Made by a program: the position numbers and the translations under genes
DNA from: Cyanobium sp. CH-040
GTDB lineage: Bacteria > Cyanobacteriota > Cyanobacteriia > PCC-6307 > Cyanobiaceae
Direction of reading: 5' to 3'
DNA: 64,000 nucleotides
Assembly: GCF_024346135.1 (NCBI RefSeq)
Contig: NZ_JAGQCJ010000006.1
Span: 1 to 64,000 of the forward strand
Part shown: positions 44,750 to 56,800 of the stretch, piece after piece
Layout: every line of letters begins with the position of its first letter
How positions within the stretch are numbered: the stretch's first letter is position 1
Notes under the pieces: generated by a model
What the model was told of the DNA's origin: nothing
Database searches by the model: none
The model's input: the letters and a program-made list of their open reading frames with translations, nothing else

Positions 44750-46359
44750 GCCCCGGTCTGGCGCTGGCCGATGCCCTGGTGGAGGCGCTGCCGCGCCTGT
44801 GCACCCCGCAGACAGCATTGGATCCGCGGCTGGGCGAGCTGATCCGGGCTCTTGCCGAGGCCCTGGAGGGGGGAGCGCTGGAGCTCGATCTCAGCGCGCC
44901 GCCCCCCGAGACACTGGATGCCCGGCACTGGCCGCAGGGCTACCGCAAGGTCCTGCAGAGTTCAGGGCTGGTGGTGGCGGCCGACGCCCTGGAGAGCGCG
45001 CCCCAGGCGCCGCTGGTGCTGGCGGGTGAGCGGCTGCGCTGGCGCCGCTGGCACCTGCAGCTCGAGCACACCCTCGCCGCGCTGGTGCGGCGGGCCCGCC
45101 AGCCCCTGGCCCGCCCCCCCCTGGCCGATCAGCTGGAGACGGCGCGCCGCGAGGCCGCCGCTGCGGGGCTGGATCCCGCCCAGCAGCAGGCCGTGACGGC
45201 GGCCCTGAGCCAGCCGCTGCTGCTGCTCAGCGGCGGGCCGGGCACCGGCAAGACCAGCACCGTGGTGCAGCTGCTGCTGGCGCTGCAGCGCCACCAGCCC
45301 GGGCTGCGCCTGCAGCTGGCGGCCCCCACCGGCAAGGCGGCGTCGCGGCTGCGGGAGGCGATCGCGGCCGGCAGCGCGGGGCTCGAACCGGCCCTTGCCG
45401 CAGCACTGCTGGCGGCCCCCTGCACCACCCTGCACCGGCTGCTGGAGAGCAGCGGGGAGCGTTTCGGCCGCGATGCCCGCCGGCCGCTGGAGCTCGATCT
45501 GCTGGTGGTGGACGAGGTGTCGATGGTGGACCTGCCGCTGATGACGGCCCTGCTCGAAGCCCTGCCGGCGGGCTGCCGGCTGGTGCTGGTGGGGGATGCC
45601 GGCCAGCTGCCGCCGGTGGGCCCGGGCGCGGTGCTGCAGGAGCTGATGCGCCCCCGGAGGCTGGCGGAGCTCGGCCCTGCGGCCGTGGAACTGCGCACGG
45701 CCTATCGCAACGCCGGTGCCATCGCCGCGATCGCCGCCGACCTGCGGCAGGCCGGCGCCACACCGCTGCAGGTGCTGGAGCCCCGGCTGCGGGCCCTGGG
45801 CGCCGACGCCAACCTGCAGTGGCGCCAGGCCCCACCCCGGCAGCCTCCGGCCGAGGCCCTGGCGGCGCTGCGGCAGCACCAGCGCCGGCTGGGCGCCCTG
45901 GCGGCGGCCCTGGCGGATGCGGGCGCCCGGGCACTGCTGGAGGAGCTGGAGCGCTGCGTGCTGCTCACCCCCGTGCGCCTGGGCCAGTGGGGCGTGGCGG
46001 GCATCCACCGGCAGCTGCTGGGGGATGCCGCCGGGAGGGCGATCACCCACTGGCCCCTCGGCACACCGGTGCTCAACCGGCGCAACCTGCCGGAGCAGGG
46101 TCTGGCCAACGGTGATGTGGGGGTGCTGGTGGCCGCAGCCGACGGCCGGCGGGTGCTGTTCCCCGGTGGACGGCTGCTGCATCCGGCGCTGCTGGGGCAG
46201 GCCGAACCGGCCCTGGCCCTGACGGTGCACAAGTCGCAGGGCAGCCAGTACGGCACCGTGTGGCTGCTGCTGCCGCCGGGCCGCGACTGGGACGCCAGGC
46301 TGCTCTACACCGGCCTCACCCGTGCCCGCCAGCGGGCGTGGCTGATCACCCCCGGCTGA
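44746..46359 (+). CDS. recD: RecBCD subunit RecD (5'-3' helicase)
   Basis: 537 residues. N-terminal domain that docks to RecC, then SF1B helicase motifs: Walker A GGPGTGKT (163-170), AAPTGKAASRL, LLVVDEVSMVDLPLM, VGDAGQLPPVGPG, and the C-terminal ALTVHKSQGSQYGTVWLLLP. Together with recC and recB it forms a complete exonuclease V operon, with 4-nt overlaps at each junction. Confidence 0.95.
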   Translation: MSPGLALADALVEALPRLCTPQTALDPRLGELIRALAEALEGGALELDLSAPPPETLDARHWPQGYRKVLQSSGLVVAADALESAPQAPLVLAGERLRWRRWHLQLEHTLAALVRRARQPLARPPLADQLETARREAAAAGLDPAQQQAVTAALSQPLLLLSGGPGTGKTSTVVQLLLALQRHQPGLRLQLAAPTGKAASRLREAIAAGSAGLEPALAAALLAAPCTTLHRLLESSGERFGRDARRPLELDLLVVDEVSMVDLPLMTALLEALPAGCRLVLVGDAGQLPPVGPGAVLQELMRPRRLAELGPAAVELRTAYRNAGAIAAIAADLRQAGATPLQVLEPRLRALGADANLQWRQAPPRQPPAEALAALRQHQRRLGALAAALADAGARALLEELERCVLLTPVRLGQWGVAGIHRQLLGDAAGRAITHWPLGTPVLNRRNLPEQGLANGDVGVLVAAADGRRVLFPGGRLLHPALLGQAEPALALTVHKSQGSQYGTVWLLLPPGRDWDARLLYTGLTRARQRAWLITPG

Positions 46360-46365
46360 GATCCC

Positions 46366-46755
46366 ATGCCGCCATCCGAGCCACCGCCGCAGCGGCACGA
46401 CGTCCGGGTGGAACGGCCCTGGGGATGGTTCGAGACCCTGGGCGGCGGCCCGGGCTACCTCGTGAAGCGGCTGTGCATCAACGCCGGCCGGCGCCTCAGC
46501 CTGCAGCGCCACCGCCACCGCTGCGAGCACTGGGTGGTGGTGGCCGGCGACGGCTGGCTGGACTGCCAGGACAGACGGGTGGCGGCCGGACCGGGCACCA
46601 GCCTGTGGATCCCGCAGGGAGCGGTGCATCGGGCCACGGCCGGCGACCTCGATCTGGTGATCGTGGAGGTGCAGCGGGGCTCGCCGCTGCGGGAGGACGA
46701 CATCGAGCGCCTGGCCGATGACTACGGCCGCAGCGCAGCTGGCCTGGGCTGCTGA
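46366..46755 (+). CDS. cupin: mannose-6-phosphate isomerase type II domain protein
   Basis: 129 residues. RPWGWFETLGGGPGYLVKRL, SLQRHRHRCEHWVVVAGDGW and WIPQGAVHRATAGDLDLVIVEVQ form the cupin fold of the C-terminal half of ManC (type II phosphomannose isomerase), with the metal-binding HRHR...E...H set. The guanylyltransferase half of ManC is absent, so it is a stand-alone isomerase-type cupin interconverting mannose-6-P and fructose-6-P, as often annotated in cyanobacteria. 6 nt after recD. Confidence 0.85.
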   Translation: MPPSEPPPQRHDVRVERPWGWFETLGGGPGYLVKRLCINAGRRLSLQRHRHRCEHWVVVAGDGWLDCQDRRVAAGPGTSLWIPQGAVHRATAGDLDLVIVEVQRGSPLREDDIERLADDYGRSAAGLGC

Positions 46756-46952
46756 TACGATTCGCAATCAGCCCGCTGCATGGGCTGCTGTTTTCAGAGC
46801 AAGCCAGACAACGGCAAGGCAGAAAGGTTCACGGGGCTCCATTAGGTCCCACGGGGTGGCTGCCAGGCCTGCGTTGAAGGGACACCCGCCGGACGGCTGA
46901 ACCGTCCCCGGCGCAGGGTTCCGGCCTGCACGCAACACCCGAGGCAACTTTT

Positions 46953-48810
<1,858 letters not shown>

Positions 48811-48830
<20 letters not shown>

Positions 48831-49023
48831 CGTCGCCGACGGAGACGGAGGTGATCTCGCATACCGACACGGACTCCACCAGCGTTTCCACGGCGGCGAT
48901 CAGGGAGGTCTGAACCTCCAGACATTCCGTCTGCACCAGGCTCTGCAGGAGATCGAAGCGATCCTGCGGAGCCAGTTCGCCATCCTCGCTCCAGGCGAGG
49001 CTCCAGGGGACAGGGGCCGTCAT
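48811..49023 (-). CDS. small hypothetical protein convergent with deaD
   Basis: A 70-residue reading frame from the ATG at 49021-49023. The composition is balanced (WSLAWSEDGELAPQDRFDLL; QTECLEVQTSLIAAVETLVE), more protein-like than the Arg/Pro-rich shadow frames in this GC-rich DNA, and it is helical and acidic. It overlaps the end of deaD by 20 nt on the opposite strand. No domain recognised. It may be a real small cyanobacterial protein; chance ORF is the alternative. Confidence 0.45.
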
Positions 49024-49390
49024 CACGATGGGAACGCGGGGAACGAGGGGGAAGGGAAAGCGGGACAGCGGGGATCGCTTGGATCAGGATCCGCTGACAA
49101 TGGGACGGTACCGGGGATCGCCCCAGCTTCTTCAGGGTCTCTTCCCAAGCGCTTCAAACTTCTCCATGTGCGCCCCCGCCGCCACGTAGGATTGGCCCCG
49201 ATTCCATGACGTGCAGGCTCCCTGCGGCACATCCAGGTCAATCGGCCGATCAGGTCCGACTGTCGATCAGCTCCATCTGTTCCTCAGCTCCATCTGTCGT
49301 TCAGGTCCATCTGGCAATCCCTAGGAACCACGGCATCAGACGAATCCCAACGACCCGTTCCAGCGACCCGTTCCAGGTTTTGCTTCATTC
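49024..49390 (+). other. long leader/intergenic region before the RRM gene
   Basis: 367 bases without a supported gene. The left part is GC-rich; the right part (49234-49318) contains five tandem 17-bp units, described separately, ending 72 nt before the ATG of the RNA-binding protein gene. This long leader is the likely site of promoter and post-transcriptional control for that gene. Confidence 0.5.
49234..49318 (+). repeat. five tandem 17-bp repeats in the RRM gene leader
   Basis: Units begin at 49234, 49251, 49268, 49285 and 49302, each exactly 17 bases, with consensus close to CAGSTCCATCTGTCGAT. Every unit starts CAGGTC or CAGCTC; units 3 and 4 share CAGCTCCATCTGT. A looser 20-base copy (CAGGCTCCC...) may precede at 49214. 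The array lies 72-157 nt upstream of the start of an RNA-binding protein, in a region likely to be transcribed. It could be a protein-binding array at DNA or RNA level, or just an unstable tandem repeat. Confidence 0.85.
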
Positions 49391-49729
49391 ATGACCATTT
49401 ACGTCGGCAACCTCTCGTTCCAGGCCGAACGCGAGGATCTTGTTGATCTCTTCGCCCAGTACGGCGAAGTCCGTCAGTGCAGCCTCCCGCTCGACCGCGA
49501 GACCGGCCGCAAGCGGGGCTTCGCCTTCGTCGAACTCACCCAGGAGGCCGATGAGCAGAAGGCCATCGATGACCTCCAGGACGTGGAGTGGATGGGCCGC
49601 ATGATCCGCGTCAACAAGGCCACTCCCCGCGAAGGCGGTGGCGGCGGCGGCGGCCGGGGTGGCTACCGCGGCGGTGGCGGCGGTGGCGGCGGCTACGGCG
49701 GCGGTGGTGGCGGCGGCAACCGCTGGTGA
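49391..49729 (+). CDS. RRM RNA-binding protein with Gly-rich tail (Rbp type)
   Basis: 112 residues. A single RNA recognition motif fills residues 1-77: RNP2 IYVGNLSF and RNP1 KRGFAFVEL are intact. The tail is Gly/Arg/Tyr-rich, ending GGNRW. Cyanobacterial Rbp proteins of this kind are induced by cold and may localise mRNAs to the thylakoid membrane. The gene is monocistronic, with a repeat-bearing leader and a terminator about 65 nt after the stop. Confidence 0.92.
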   Translation: MTIYVGNLSFQAEREDLVDLFAQYGEVRQCSLPLDRETGRKRGFAFVELTQEADEQKAIDDLQDVEWMGRMIRVNKATPREGGGGGGGRGGYRGGGGGGGGYGGGGGGGNRW

Positions 49730-49754
49730 TCATCCGCGGCAACCGCTGGTGATC
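49713..49754 (+). repeat. 19-bp duplication across the RRM gene stop codon
   Basis: GCGGCAACCGCTGGTGATC occurs at 49713-49731 and again at 49736-49754, separated by ATCC. The first copy encodes the last residues GNRW and the TGA stop; the second lies just downstream. It looks like a recent slippage or recombination event that duplicated the 3' end. Confidence 0.85.
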
Positions 49755-49793
49755 CTTCACCGTCCCTGAGCCTCTGACTCCGGTCAGCCCCAG

Positions 49794-49826
49794 CCCCCGG
49801 CGGAGCACTCCTCGGCCGGGGGTTTC
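49794..49826 (+). terminator. intrinsic terminator after the RRM gene
   Basis: CCCCCGGC (49794-49801) pairs with GCCGGGGG (49815-49822) in an 8-bp GC stem with a 13-nt loop, followed by TTTC. It sits 65 nt after the RRM stop and 58 nt before the ABC transporter start, as expected for a Rho-independent terminator. The T-run is short. Confidence 0.75.
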
Positions 49827-49883
49827 TCGCTGCACGCCCGGCACCGCGGCGGCACACCCAGCTTCCCCCTTGATCTGCAGTAC

Positions 49884-51707
<1,824 letters not shown>

Positions 51708-51738
51708 CATCCAGATCCCCTGCCATAGCGTTGGCGGC

Positions 51739-52644
51739 ATGAGCCGGATGCCAGCCCGACGGAAGCAGAGGCGGGGACGGCTGCGTCCCGTGCTGATGGC
51801 GATGGTCCTGGGGCTCGGCGGTGGTCTGCTGCTGTCGATGCCGCTCTCGGAGTGGCTCAGCGAGAACCCGCTGGGCGAGAACCAGCGCATCATCAACCCC
51901 TTCGCGGCCTGGAGCCGGGTGGGGGAGCAGAACATCCTGCTGCTGGGCACCGATGAGGAGGGCGGGCTCACCGACGTGATCGCCAGCGTGCGCATCGACG
52001 GCGGCACCACCAGGGTCACCCAGGTGCCGCGCGACACCTACATCGAACTGGAGGGCTACGGCCCCCAGAAGGTGAATGCCCTCTACCCCATCGGCGGGCC
52101 AACGATGGCCAAGCGCGAGCTCTCCCAGCGGCTGGGCCGCCCGATCAGCCACTACCTGGTGGTGAATCTGAGGGCCATCCGGCGCATGTCCGATGCCGTC
52201 GGCGGCATCGAGGTGGATGTGCCCAAGCGGATGTACTACGTGGACAACACCCAGGGCCTCTCGATCGATCTGCAGCCGGGTTTGCAGACCCTCAAGGGCC
52301 GGGATCTGGAGGGCTTCCTGCGCTTCCGCCACGACGAGATGGGCGACATCGGCCGCATCGAGCGCCAGCAGCTGGCCCTGCACGCCCTCTTCCGCAAGCT
52401 CACCCGGCCCGATCAGCTGGTGCGGCTGCCGATGGTGCTGGCCGCCGTCAGCGCCGACGTCCAGACCGATCTGGGGCCGATGGAGCTGGGCGGGCTGGTC
52501 ACCGCCATGGGCACCACCCGCCTCGAGATCGAACGGCTCGACGGCCGTCCCTTCGATCTGGACGGCATCAGCTACTGGGATGCCGTGTGGCCCGATCCTG
52601 TGGACCGGGGCCGCGGCGACGACGACGGTCGCTACACCTACTGA
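51739..52644 (+). CDS. LytR-CpsA-Psr (LCP) family protein
   Basis: 301 residues from the ATG at 51739. One N-terminal membrane anchor (LMAMVLGLGGGLLLSMPL), then the LCP domain: NILLLGTDEEGGLTDVIASV, TQVPRDTYIE, KVNALYPIGG, VGGIEVDVPKRMYYVD, and GFLRFRHDEMGDIGRIERQQ with the Arg/Asp residues that bind pyrophosphate. LCP enzymes transfer glycopolymers from lipid carriers to the cell wall. The stop overlaps the convergent FAD gene by 7 nt. Confidence 0.92.
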   Translation: MSRMPARRKQRRGRLRPVLMAMVLGLGGGLLLSMPLSEWLSENPLGENQRIINPFAAWSRVGEQNILLLGTDEEGGLTDVIASVRIDGGTTRVTQVPRDTYIELEGYGPQKVNALYPIGGPTMAKRELSQRLGRPISHYLVVNLRAIRRMSDAVGGIEVDVPKRMYYVDNTQGLSIDLQPGLQTLKGRDLEGFLRFRHDEMGDIGRIERQQLALHALFRKLTRPDQLVRLPMVLAAVSADVQTDLGPMELGGLVTAMGTTRLEIERLDGRPFDLDGISYWDAVWPDPVDRGRGDDDGRYTY

Positions 52645-53777
52645 TCGCCGCGCGAGGGATCCGGACAGAGCGAAGCATCCGGCACCACCCCCAGGCGGAG
52701 CAGGCGCCGGCCGGCATGGGCCCCGTTGTTCTGCCGGCCTGCATCAGCGCCACCATCCCCGGGGTCATGGCGGGCGGCGATCCAGCCGGCCAGCAGCGGC
52801 GCCAGCACCGGCACCTGGGCGAAGGCGCCGCTGAAGCCGCTGAACAGCCACAACCCCTCGGGCTGCAGCGGGCCCACCAGGGGCAGGCCCCCCGGGCAGA
52901 AGGTCACGGGCACCTGGCGGAAGCGGCCGGGCCGGCTGGCCAGGGTCCGGTCCAGTGGCGCCAGGGCGTCACGCAGGCGCCGTTCCTGGAGCCCGGCATC
53001 GGGTGGAGGACCTGGCTCGAGCCCCGGCCGCACCAGGCTGATCTGGCCCGCCAGCCAGCCTCCATCCCAGGGCAGCAGGCCAGGATCCACCGTCCAGGCT
53101 TCCTCCTCCAGCTCGGGCGCGCGGGCCTCCAGGGCCAGGCGGCCGAACCGGGCGGGCAGGCGCAGGCCGCCGCCCGCCGGTGCGGGCCCGGACCCGGGCT
53201 CCAGTTCCAGCACACCCGCCCAGCTCACCCGCAGCCGCTGCGTCAGCCCGGGCCAGAGCGCGCGGCAGCCGGCACCGGCGGCCAGCACCAGCTGGGGTGT
53301 CCGGCGCCGCTCGCCGGACTCCAGCTCCAGCCTCCAGCCGCCTGTCCCGTCGGAGGCGGGCTGCAGCGACCTCACCCTCGCCGCCGTGAGCTCCACGCCG
53401 GCGGCCCGCAGCACCTGCGGCAGCCGCCGCACCAGCAGCGGCGCCTCAACCCGGCTGCAGGGCAGGGGCAGCATCCCGCCCAGGGGCGCGCCGGGACCGA
53501 TGGGGCGGAACCAGGCCGGGTGCCAGCCCAGGGGACCGTGGCGGCGCTGCAGCTGCCGCCAGCGGCGGGGCGCCCCGCGGATGAGACGCCCCATGGGAGC
53601 GAAGGAGGCAGCCCAGGGCGCCATGGCGCCGTAGCTGAGGGCGGTGGCGCTGGCCAGATCGGCATCGATCAGCTCGGTAGCCAGGCCCCGCTCCCGCAGG
53701 GCGAGGGCCAGCAGCGCGCCGGCCAGCCCACCGCCCACCACGACGACGGCGGCACCGGCACCGGGATCCGGCTTCAA
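52638..53777 (-). CDS. FAD-dependent oxidoreductase (DAO family)
   Basis: 379 residues. The N-terminal dinucleotide motif VVVVGGGLAGALLALALRER and acidic ELIDAD match the D-amino-acid oxidase superfamily; the C-terminal TFCPGGLPLVGPLQPEGLWL plus GFSGAFAQVPVLAPLLAGWI forms the FAD closing region. Substrate unknown: family members oxidise amino acids, sarcosine or similar amines. The start overlaps the psbP-like stop by 4 nt, so it is cotranscribed with it. Confidence 0.8.
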   Translation of the reverse strand: MKPDPGAGAAVVVVGGGLAGALLALALRERGLATELIDADLASATALSYGAMAPWAASFAPMGRLIRGAPRRWRQLQRRHGPLGWHPAWFRPIGPGAPLGGMLPLPCSRVEAPLLVRRLPQVLRAAGVELTAARVRSLQPASDGTGGWRLELESGERRRTPQLVLAAGAGCRALWPGLTQRLRVSWAGVLELEPGSGPAPAGGGLRLPARFGRLALEARAPELEEEAWTVDPGLLPWDGGWLAGQISLVRPGLEPGPPPDAGLQERRLRDALAPLDRTLASRPGRFRQVPVTFCPGGLPLVGPLQPEGLWLFSGFSGAFAQVPVLAPLLAGWIAARHDPGDGGADAGRQNNGAHAGRRLLRLGVVPDASLCPDPSRGDQ

Positions 53778-54307
53778 ACCAGCAGGGTGAAGGAGGTCAC
53801 CACCTGGTGGAAGAGATCCTTCACCCGGGGCCAGCGGATCTCGTTGGTGCTGGCGGCGAAGGTGTAGAGGCGGCCGCGGTCCACCACCACCGTGGCCAGC
53901 TCGTGGCGGTCCCGGTCCTGCAGGTGCACCGCATATTCCAGGTCGTAGAACCGGCGTCCTCCCTGCAGGCGCTCATCGGCCTGCAGCAGTTCGGCGGCCC
54001 GGCCGCTGCCCTCCGGAGCGATCACCGTGCGGCGCAGGCGCTCGCCCACGGCCACGGCGCTGCCCAGGTCGCTGAGGTCATCGTCGGCATCCACCTGCGA
54101 CACCACCAGGCTGAGGGTCTCGTCGCTGTTGATCAGGTCGTGGAACACCACCTGCGGCCCGCCGCTCACCTGCACCCGGGTCCAGCCGGTGGGGTAGAGG
54201 AAGGCGTAGCGGCCATCGGGACTCTGGAAGCTGTTCAGGCCCGCGGCCGCGGCGCTGCAGCCCACCAGCGACACCGCCAGCAGCAGCGCCACCAGGCCCC
54301 GGATCAT
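53774..54307 (-). CDS. CyanoP (PsbP-like) photosystem II lipoprotein
   Basis: 177 residues from the ATG at 54305-54307. Lipoprotein signal peptide with lipobox LVGC (Cys about residue 17), so it is anchored on the lumenal side of the thylakoid. The mature part is a PsbP fold: FQSPDGRYAFLYPTGWTRVQ, VVFHDLINSDETLSLVVSQV, GRRFYDLEYAVHLQDRDRHE. CyanoP associates with early photosystem II assembly intermediates. An upstream in-frame Pro-rich extension is not needed. Confidence 0.9.
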   Translation of the reverse strand: MIRGLVALLLAVSLVGCSAAAAGLNSFQSPDGRYAFLYPTGWTRVQVSGGPQVVFHDLINSDETLSLVVSQVDADDDLSDLGSAVAVGERLRRTVIAPEGSGRAAELLQADERLQGGRRFYDLEYAVHLQDRDRHELATVVVDRGRLYTFAASTNEIRWPRVKDLFHQVVTSFTLLV

Positions 54308-54504
54308 GGCCTGGGGCCGCAGCGCCGGAGCGGGCCGCGTCGGCGTCGGGGTGGCGGGTGGCGGCGGCGGTGCGGTGAGGGTCATGGCGGAGCGGTTCGG
54401 GGCGGGACGGTGGCGGGAGCAGCGGTCATTCTGCTCGGCGCTCCACCTACATTCCGCACAGCGGCAGCACAGCGCTGAGCGGCTACACACGCCCCCTGGC
54501 CCGG

Positions 54505-55128
54505 TTGATCGAGCAGTTCGAGCGGCTCCCGGGCATCGGGCCGCGCACGGCCCAGCGGCTGGCGCTGCACCTGCTGCGCCAGCCCGAGGAGCAGACCCGC
54601 AGCTTCGCCGAGGCCCTGCTGGCGGCCCGCAGCCAGGTGGGCCACTGCCGGCGCTGTTTCCATCTCTCGGCCGAACCGCTCTGCGAGATCTGCCGCAACC
54701 CCGAACGGGCCAACGGCCAGCTCTGCGTGGTGGCCGACTCCCGCGACCTGCTGGCCATGGAGCGCACGCGCGAGTACCACGGCGGTTACCACGTGCTGGG
54801 CGGTCTGATCTCGCCGATGGACGGCGTCGGACCGGAGCTGCTGCAGATCCAGTCCCTGGTGAGGCGGGTGGCCGGACAGGCCGATCCGGCGCTCCCCGAT
54901 TCCCCCACGGCCGATCCCCCCACGGCCGATTCCTCCATCGAGGAAGTGATCCTGGCCCTCACCCCCAGCGTCGAGGGCGACACCACCAGCCTCTACCTGG
55001 CCCGCCTGCTGCGGCCGTTCACGCGGGTGAGCCGCATCGCCTACGGCCTGCCGATGGGCAGCGAGCTGGAGTACGCCGACGAGGTGACCCTGGCGCGGGC
55101 CCTGGAGGGGCGCCGGCCCGTGGAGTGA
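54505..55128 (+). CDS. recR: recombination protein RecR with an internal insertion
   Basis: 207 residues from the TTG at 54505. HhH region ([17 protein letters not shown]), zinc finger C48-x2-C51...C60-x2-C63, and a Toprim domain ([33 protein letters not shown]). RecR loads RecA at gaps with RecF and RecO. Family-like residues [13 protein letters not shown] are encoded upstream of the TTG, so the true start may be near 54475 at a non-ATG codon. Residues about 124-143 are a Pro/Asp/Ala insertion with a [11 protein letters not shown] duplication, absent from typical RecR. Confidence 0.9.
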   Translation: MIEQFERLPGIGPRTAQRLALHLLRQPEEQTRSFAEALLAARSQVGHCRRCFHLSAEPLCEICRNPERANGQLCVVADSRDLLAMERTREYHGGYHVLGGLISPMDGVGPELLQIQSLVRRVAGQADPALPDSPTADPPTADSSIEEVILALTPSVEGDTTSLYLARLLRPFTRVSRIAYGLPMGSELEYADEVTLARALEGRRPVE

Positions 55129-55130
55129 CC

Positions 55131-56783
55131 ATGGCGGCAGCAGACCCCACCACCCTCGAGCTGCTGGCGGGCTTTCTCGCCGGCCCCCCGGCCCCTCCGT
55201 CCGGGTCCGGGGGCCGCTCCTGGCCGCCGACGGCAGGCACCCTGCCGGACTTCGGCCAGCGGCTGGGGGGTGGGCGCAGCGCCAGGGAGCTGGTGACGGC
55301 CCTGCGCAGCTTCGGGCAGGTGATCTTCATCAACAATCCGCTGAGCGGCCTGCTGCTGCTGCTGGCGCTCTGCTGGCAGTCGGCCGCCATGGGCCTGCTC
55401 GCCGCCATCGGGGTGGTTGCCGCGACCCTCACGGCCGGCCTGATCGGCTGCGAGCGCAGCGTCCTCCGGAACGGCATCTACGGCTTCAACGGTGCCCTGG
55501 TGGGCTGTGCGCTGGGCGCCTTCGCCGCCATCGCCAGCGCCCCAGCCCTGCTGGTGTGGTCGCTGCCGGTGGCCGCCGGCGCCGCCCTCACCACGCTGCT
55601 GGTGGAGCACCAGGGGCGCTGGCTGGTGCGGCACCTCGGGCTGCCGCCCCTCACCCTGCCGTTCTGCCTGGTCACCTGGTTGCTGCTGGCCATGGTGGCG
55701 GGCTGGGGGCAGCCCGCCCTGGCCCTGGTGGAGAGCACCGCCATCCCCGCCTCGGCGCCGCAGTTGGCCCCCCTGCTGGCGGGCGTGGTGCGGGGCTTCG
55801 GCCAGGTGTTTCTCTGTCCGTCCCTGGCGAGCGGCAGCCTGGTGTTGCTGGCCGTGGCCGCCGCCAGCCCCCTGGCGGCCCTCACCGGTCTGGCCGGGGG
55901 ACTGGCCTCAGCCCTCACCGCCCTGGCGGGGGGGATGGATCCGGGGGCCGTGCACCAGGGGCTGGGCAGCTACAACGGCGTGCTCACCGCCATCGCCATC
56001 GGCGGCACCTTCTACGCCACCAGCCGCTCCAGCCTGCTGGTGGCGCTGCCGGCCGCCGCGGCCACCAGCGTGATCAGCCCGGCGCTGGCCGGCGGCCTGG
56101 CCACGATCAACCTGCCGCTGCTCACGCTTCCCTTCGTGCTCGCCACCATGGCCACCATGCTGGCCCTGCACCGCCTGCTGCCATCCCTGCTGCCGGTGGC
56201 GCTGCATGCGCAGCTCACCCCCGAGGAACACCGCCGGCGGCTTCTGGTGGCCCGCACGCTGCTGGGCGACTTCCGCCAGCGCCTGCGCCAGGCCGTGGGC
56301 AACGGGCGGCGGCTGGCGCTGCTGCCCCAGGCGGCCCGGCAGCAGCGGCGGCAGCTGGCCGCGCTGTTCGCCGCGCTCGACCGGGACGGCGACGGCAGTC
56401 TGAGCCTGGCCGAGCTGCACACCGCCCTGCTGGGCAGTCCGGCGCCAGCCGGCCCCGTAGGCACCGGCAGGCCAACCGCTGCCCAGCTCGGGGAGCTCTG
56501 GCAGCGCCTCGATCTCGATGGCGACGGCCGGGTGGATGCCGAGGAGTTCGCCGAGCTGATGCTGCGCCTGCAGCGCCTCCACGAGGGCCATGAGCGGCTG
56601 CTCACCTACCTGGCTCCGGTGGATGCCGACGGCAACGAGCGGCTCGATGCCGGCGAGCTCGACCGTCTGCTCGCCAGTGTGGGCCAGCGGCCCCTGGAGC
56701 CCGGCGAACGCCGCCGGCTCTTCGGCGCCCAGGGCGGCAGCCTCAGCTGGGGCCGCTTCATCGACCTGCTGCTGCTCACCTGA
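55131..56783 (+). CDS. urea channel (UT family) fused to a calmodulin-like EF-hand domain
   Basis: 550 residues. Residues about 50-355 form a urea transporter with two homologous halves: [43 protein letters not shown]; then [38 protein letters not shown]. The C-terminal 190 residues carry three canonical EF-hand loops: 417-428 ([12 protein letters not shown]), 461-472 ([12 protein letters not shown]), 498-509 ([12 protein letters not shown]), and a degenerate fourth near 531-543. Calcium may gate the channel (inference). It starts 2 nt after recR; a GTG at 55125 is an alternative start. Confidence 0.88.
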   Translation: MAAADPTTLELLAGFLAGPPAPPSGSGGRSWPPTAGTLPDFGQRLGGGRSARELVTALRSFGQVIFINNPLSGLLLLLALCWQSAAMGLLAAIGVVAATLTAGLIGCERSVLRNGIYGFNGALVGCALGAFAAIASAPALLVWSLPVAAGAALTTLLVEHQGRWLVRHLGLPPLTLPFCLVTWLLLAMVAGWGQPALALVESTAIPASAPQLAPLLAGVVRGFGQVFLCPSLASGSLVLLAVAAASPLAALTGLAGGLASALTALAGGMDPGAVHQGLGSYNGVLTAIAIGGTFYATSRSSLLVALPAAAATSVISPALAGGLATINLPLLTLPFVLATMATMLALHRLLPSLLPVALHAQLTPEEHRRRLLVARTLLGDFRQRLRQAVGNGRRLALLPQAARQQRRQLAALFAALDRDGDGSLSLAELHTALLGSPAPAGPVGTGRPTAAQLGELWQRLDLDGDGRVDAEEFAELMLRLQRLHEGHERLLTYLAPVDADGNERLDAGELDRLLASVGQRPLEPGERRRLFGAQGGSLSWGRFIDLLLLT

Positions 56784-56800
56784 CACCCCCACCCGGATCG

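Noticed and set aside
36906-44818. Very long minus-strand open frames (over 1200 codons) opposite recC and recB
   Set aside because: They are mirror frames of very GC-rich coding DNA, full of Gln/Gly/Pro/His runs with no domains, while the plus strand encodes clear RecC, RecB and RecD motifs.
49023-49241. 72-codon minus-strand ORF upstream of the RRM gene
   Set aside because: Arg/Pro/Ser-rich, no domain, and it covers the leader region; looks like a chance frame.
49234-49318. CRISPR array
   Set aside because: The 17-bp units are directly adjacent without spacers and diverge from each other; no cas genes are in the window.
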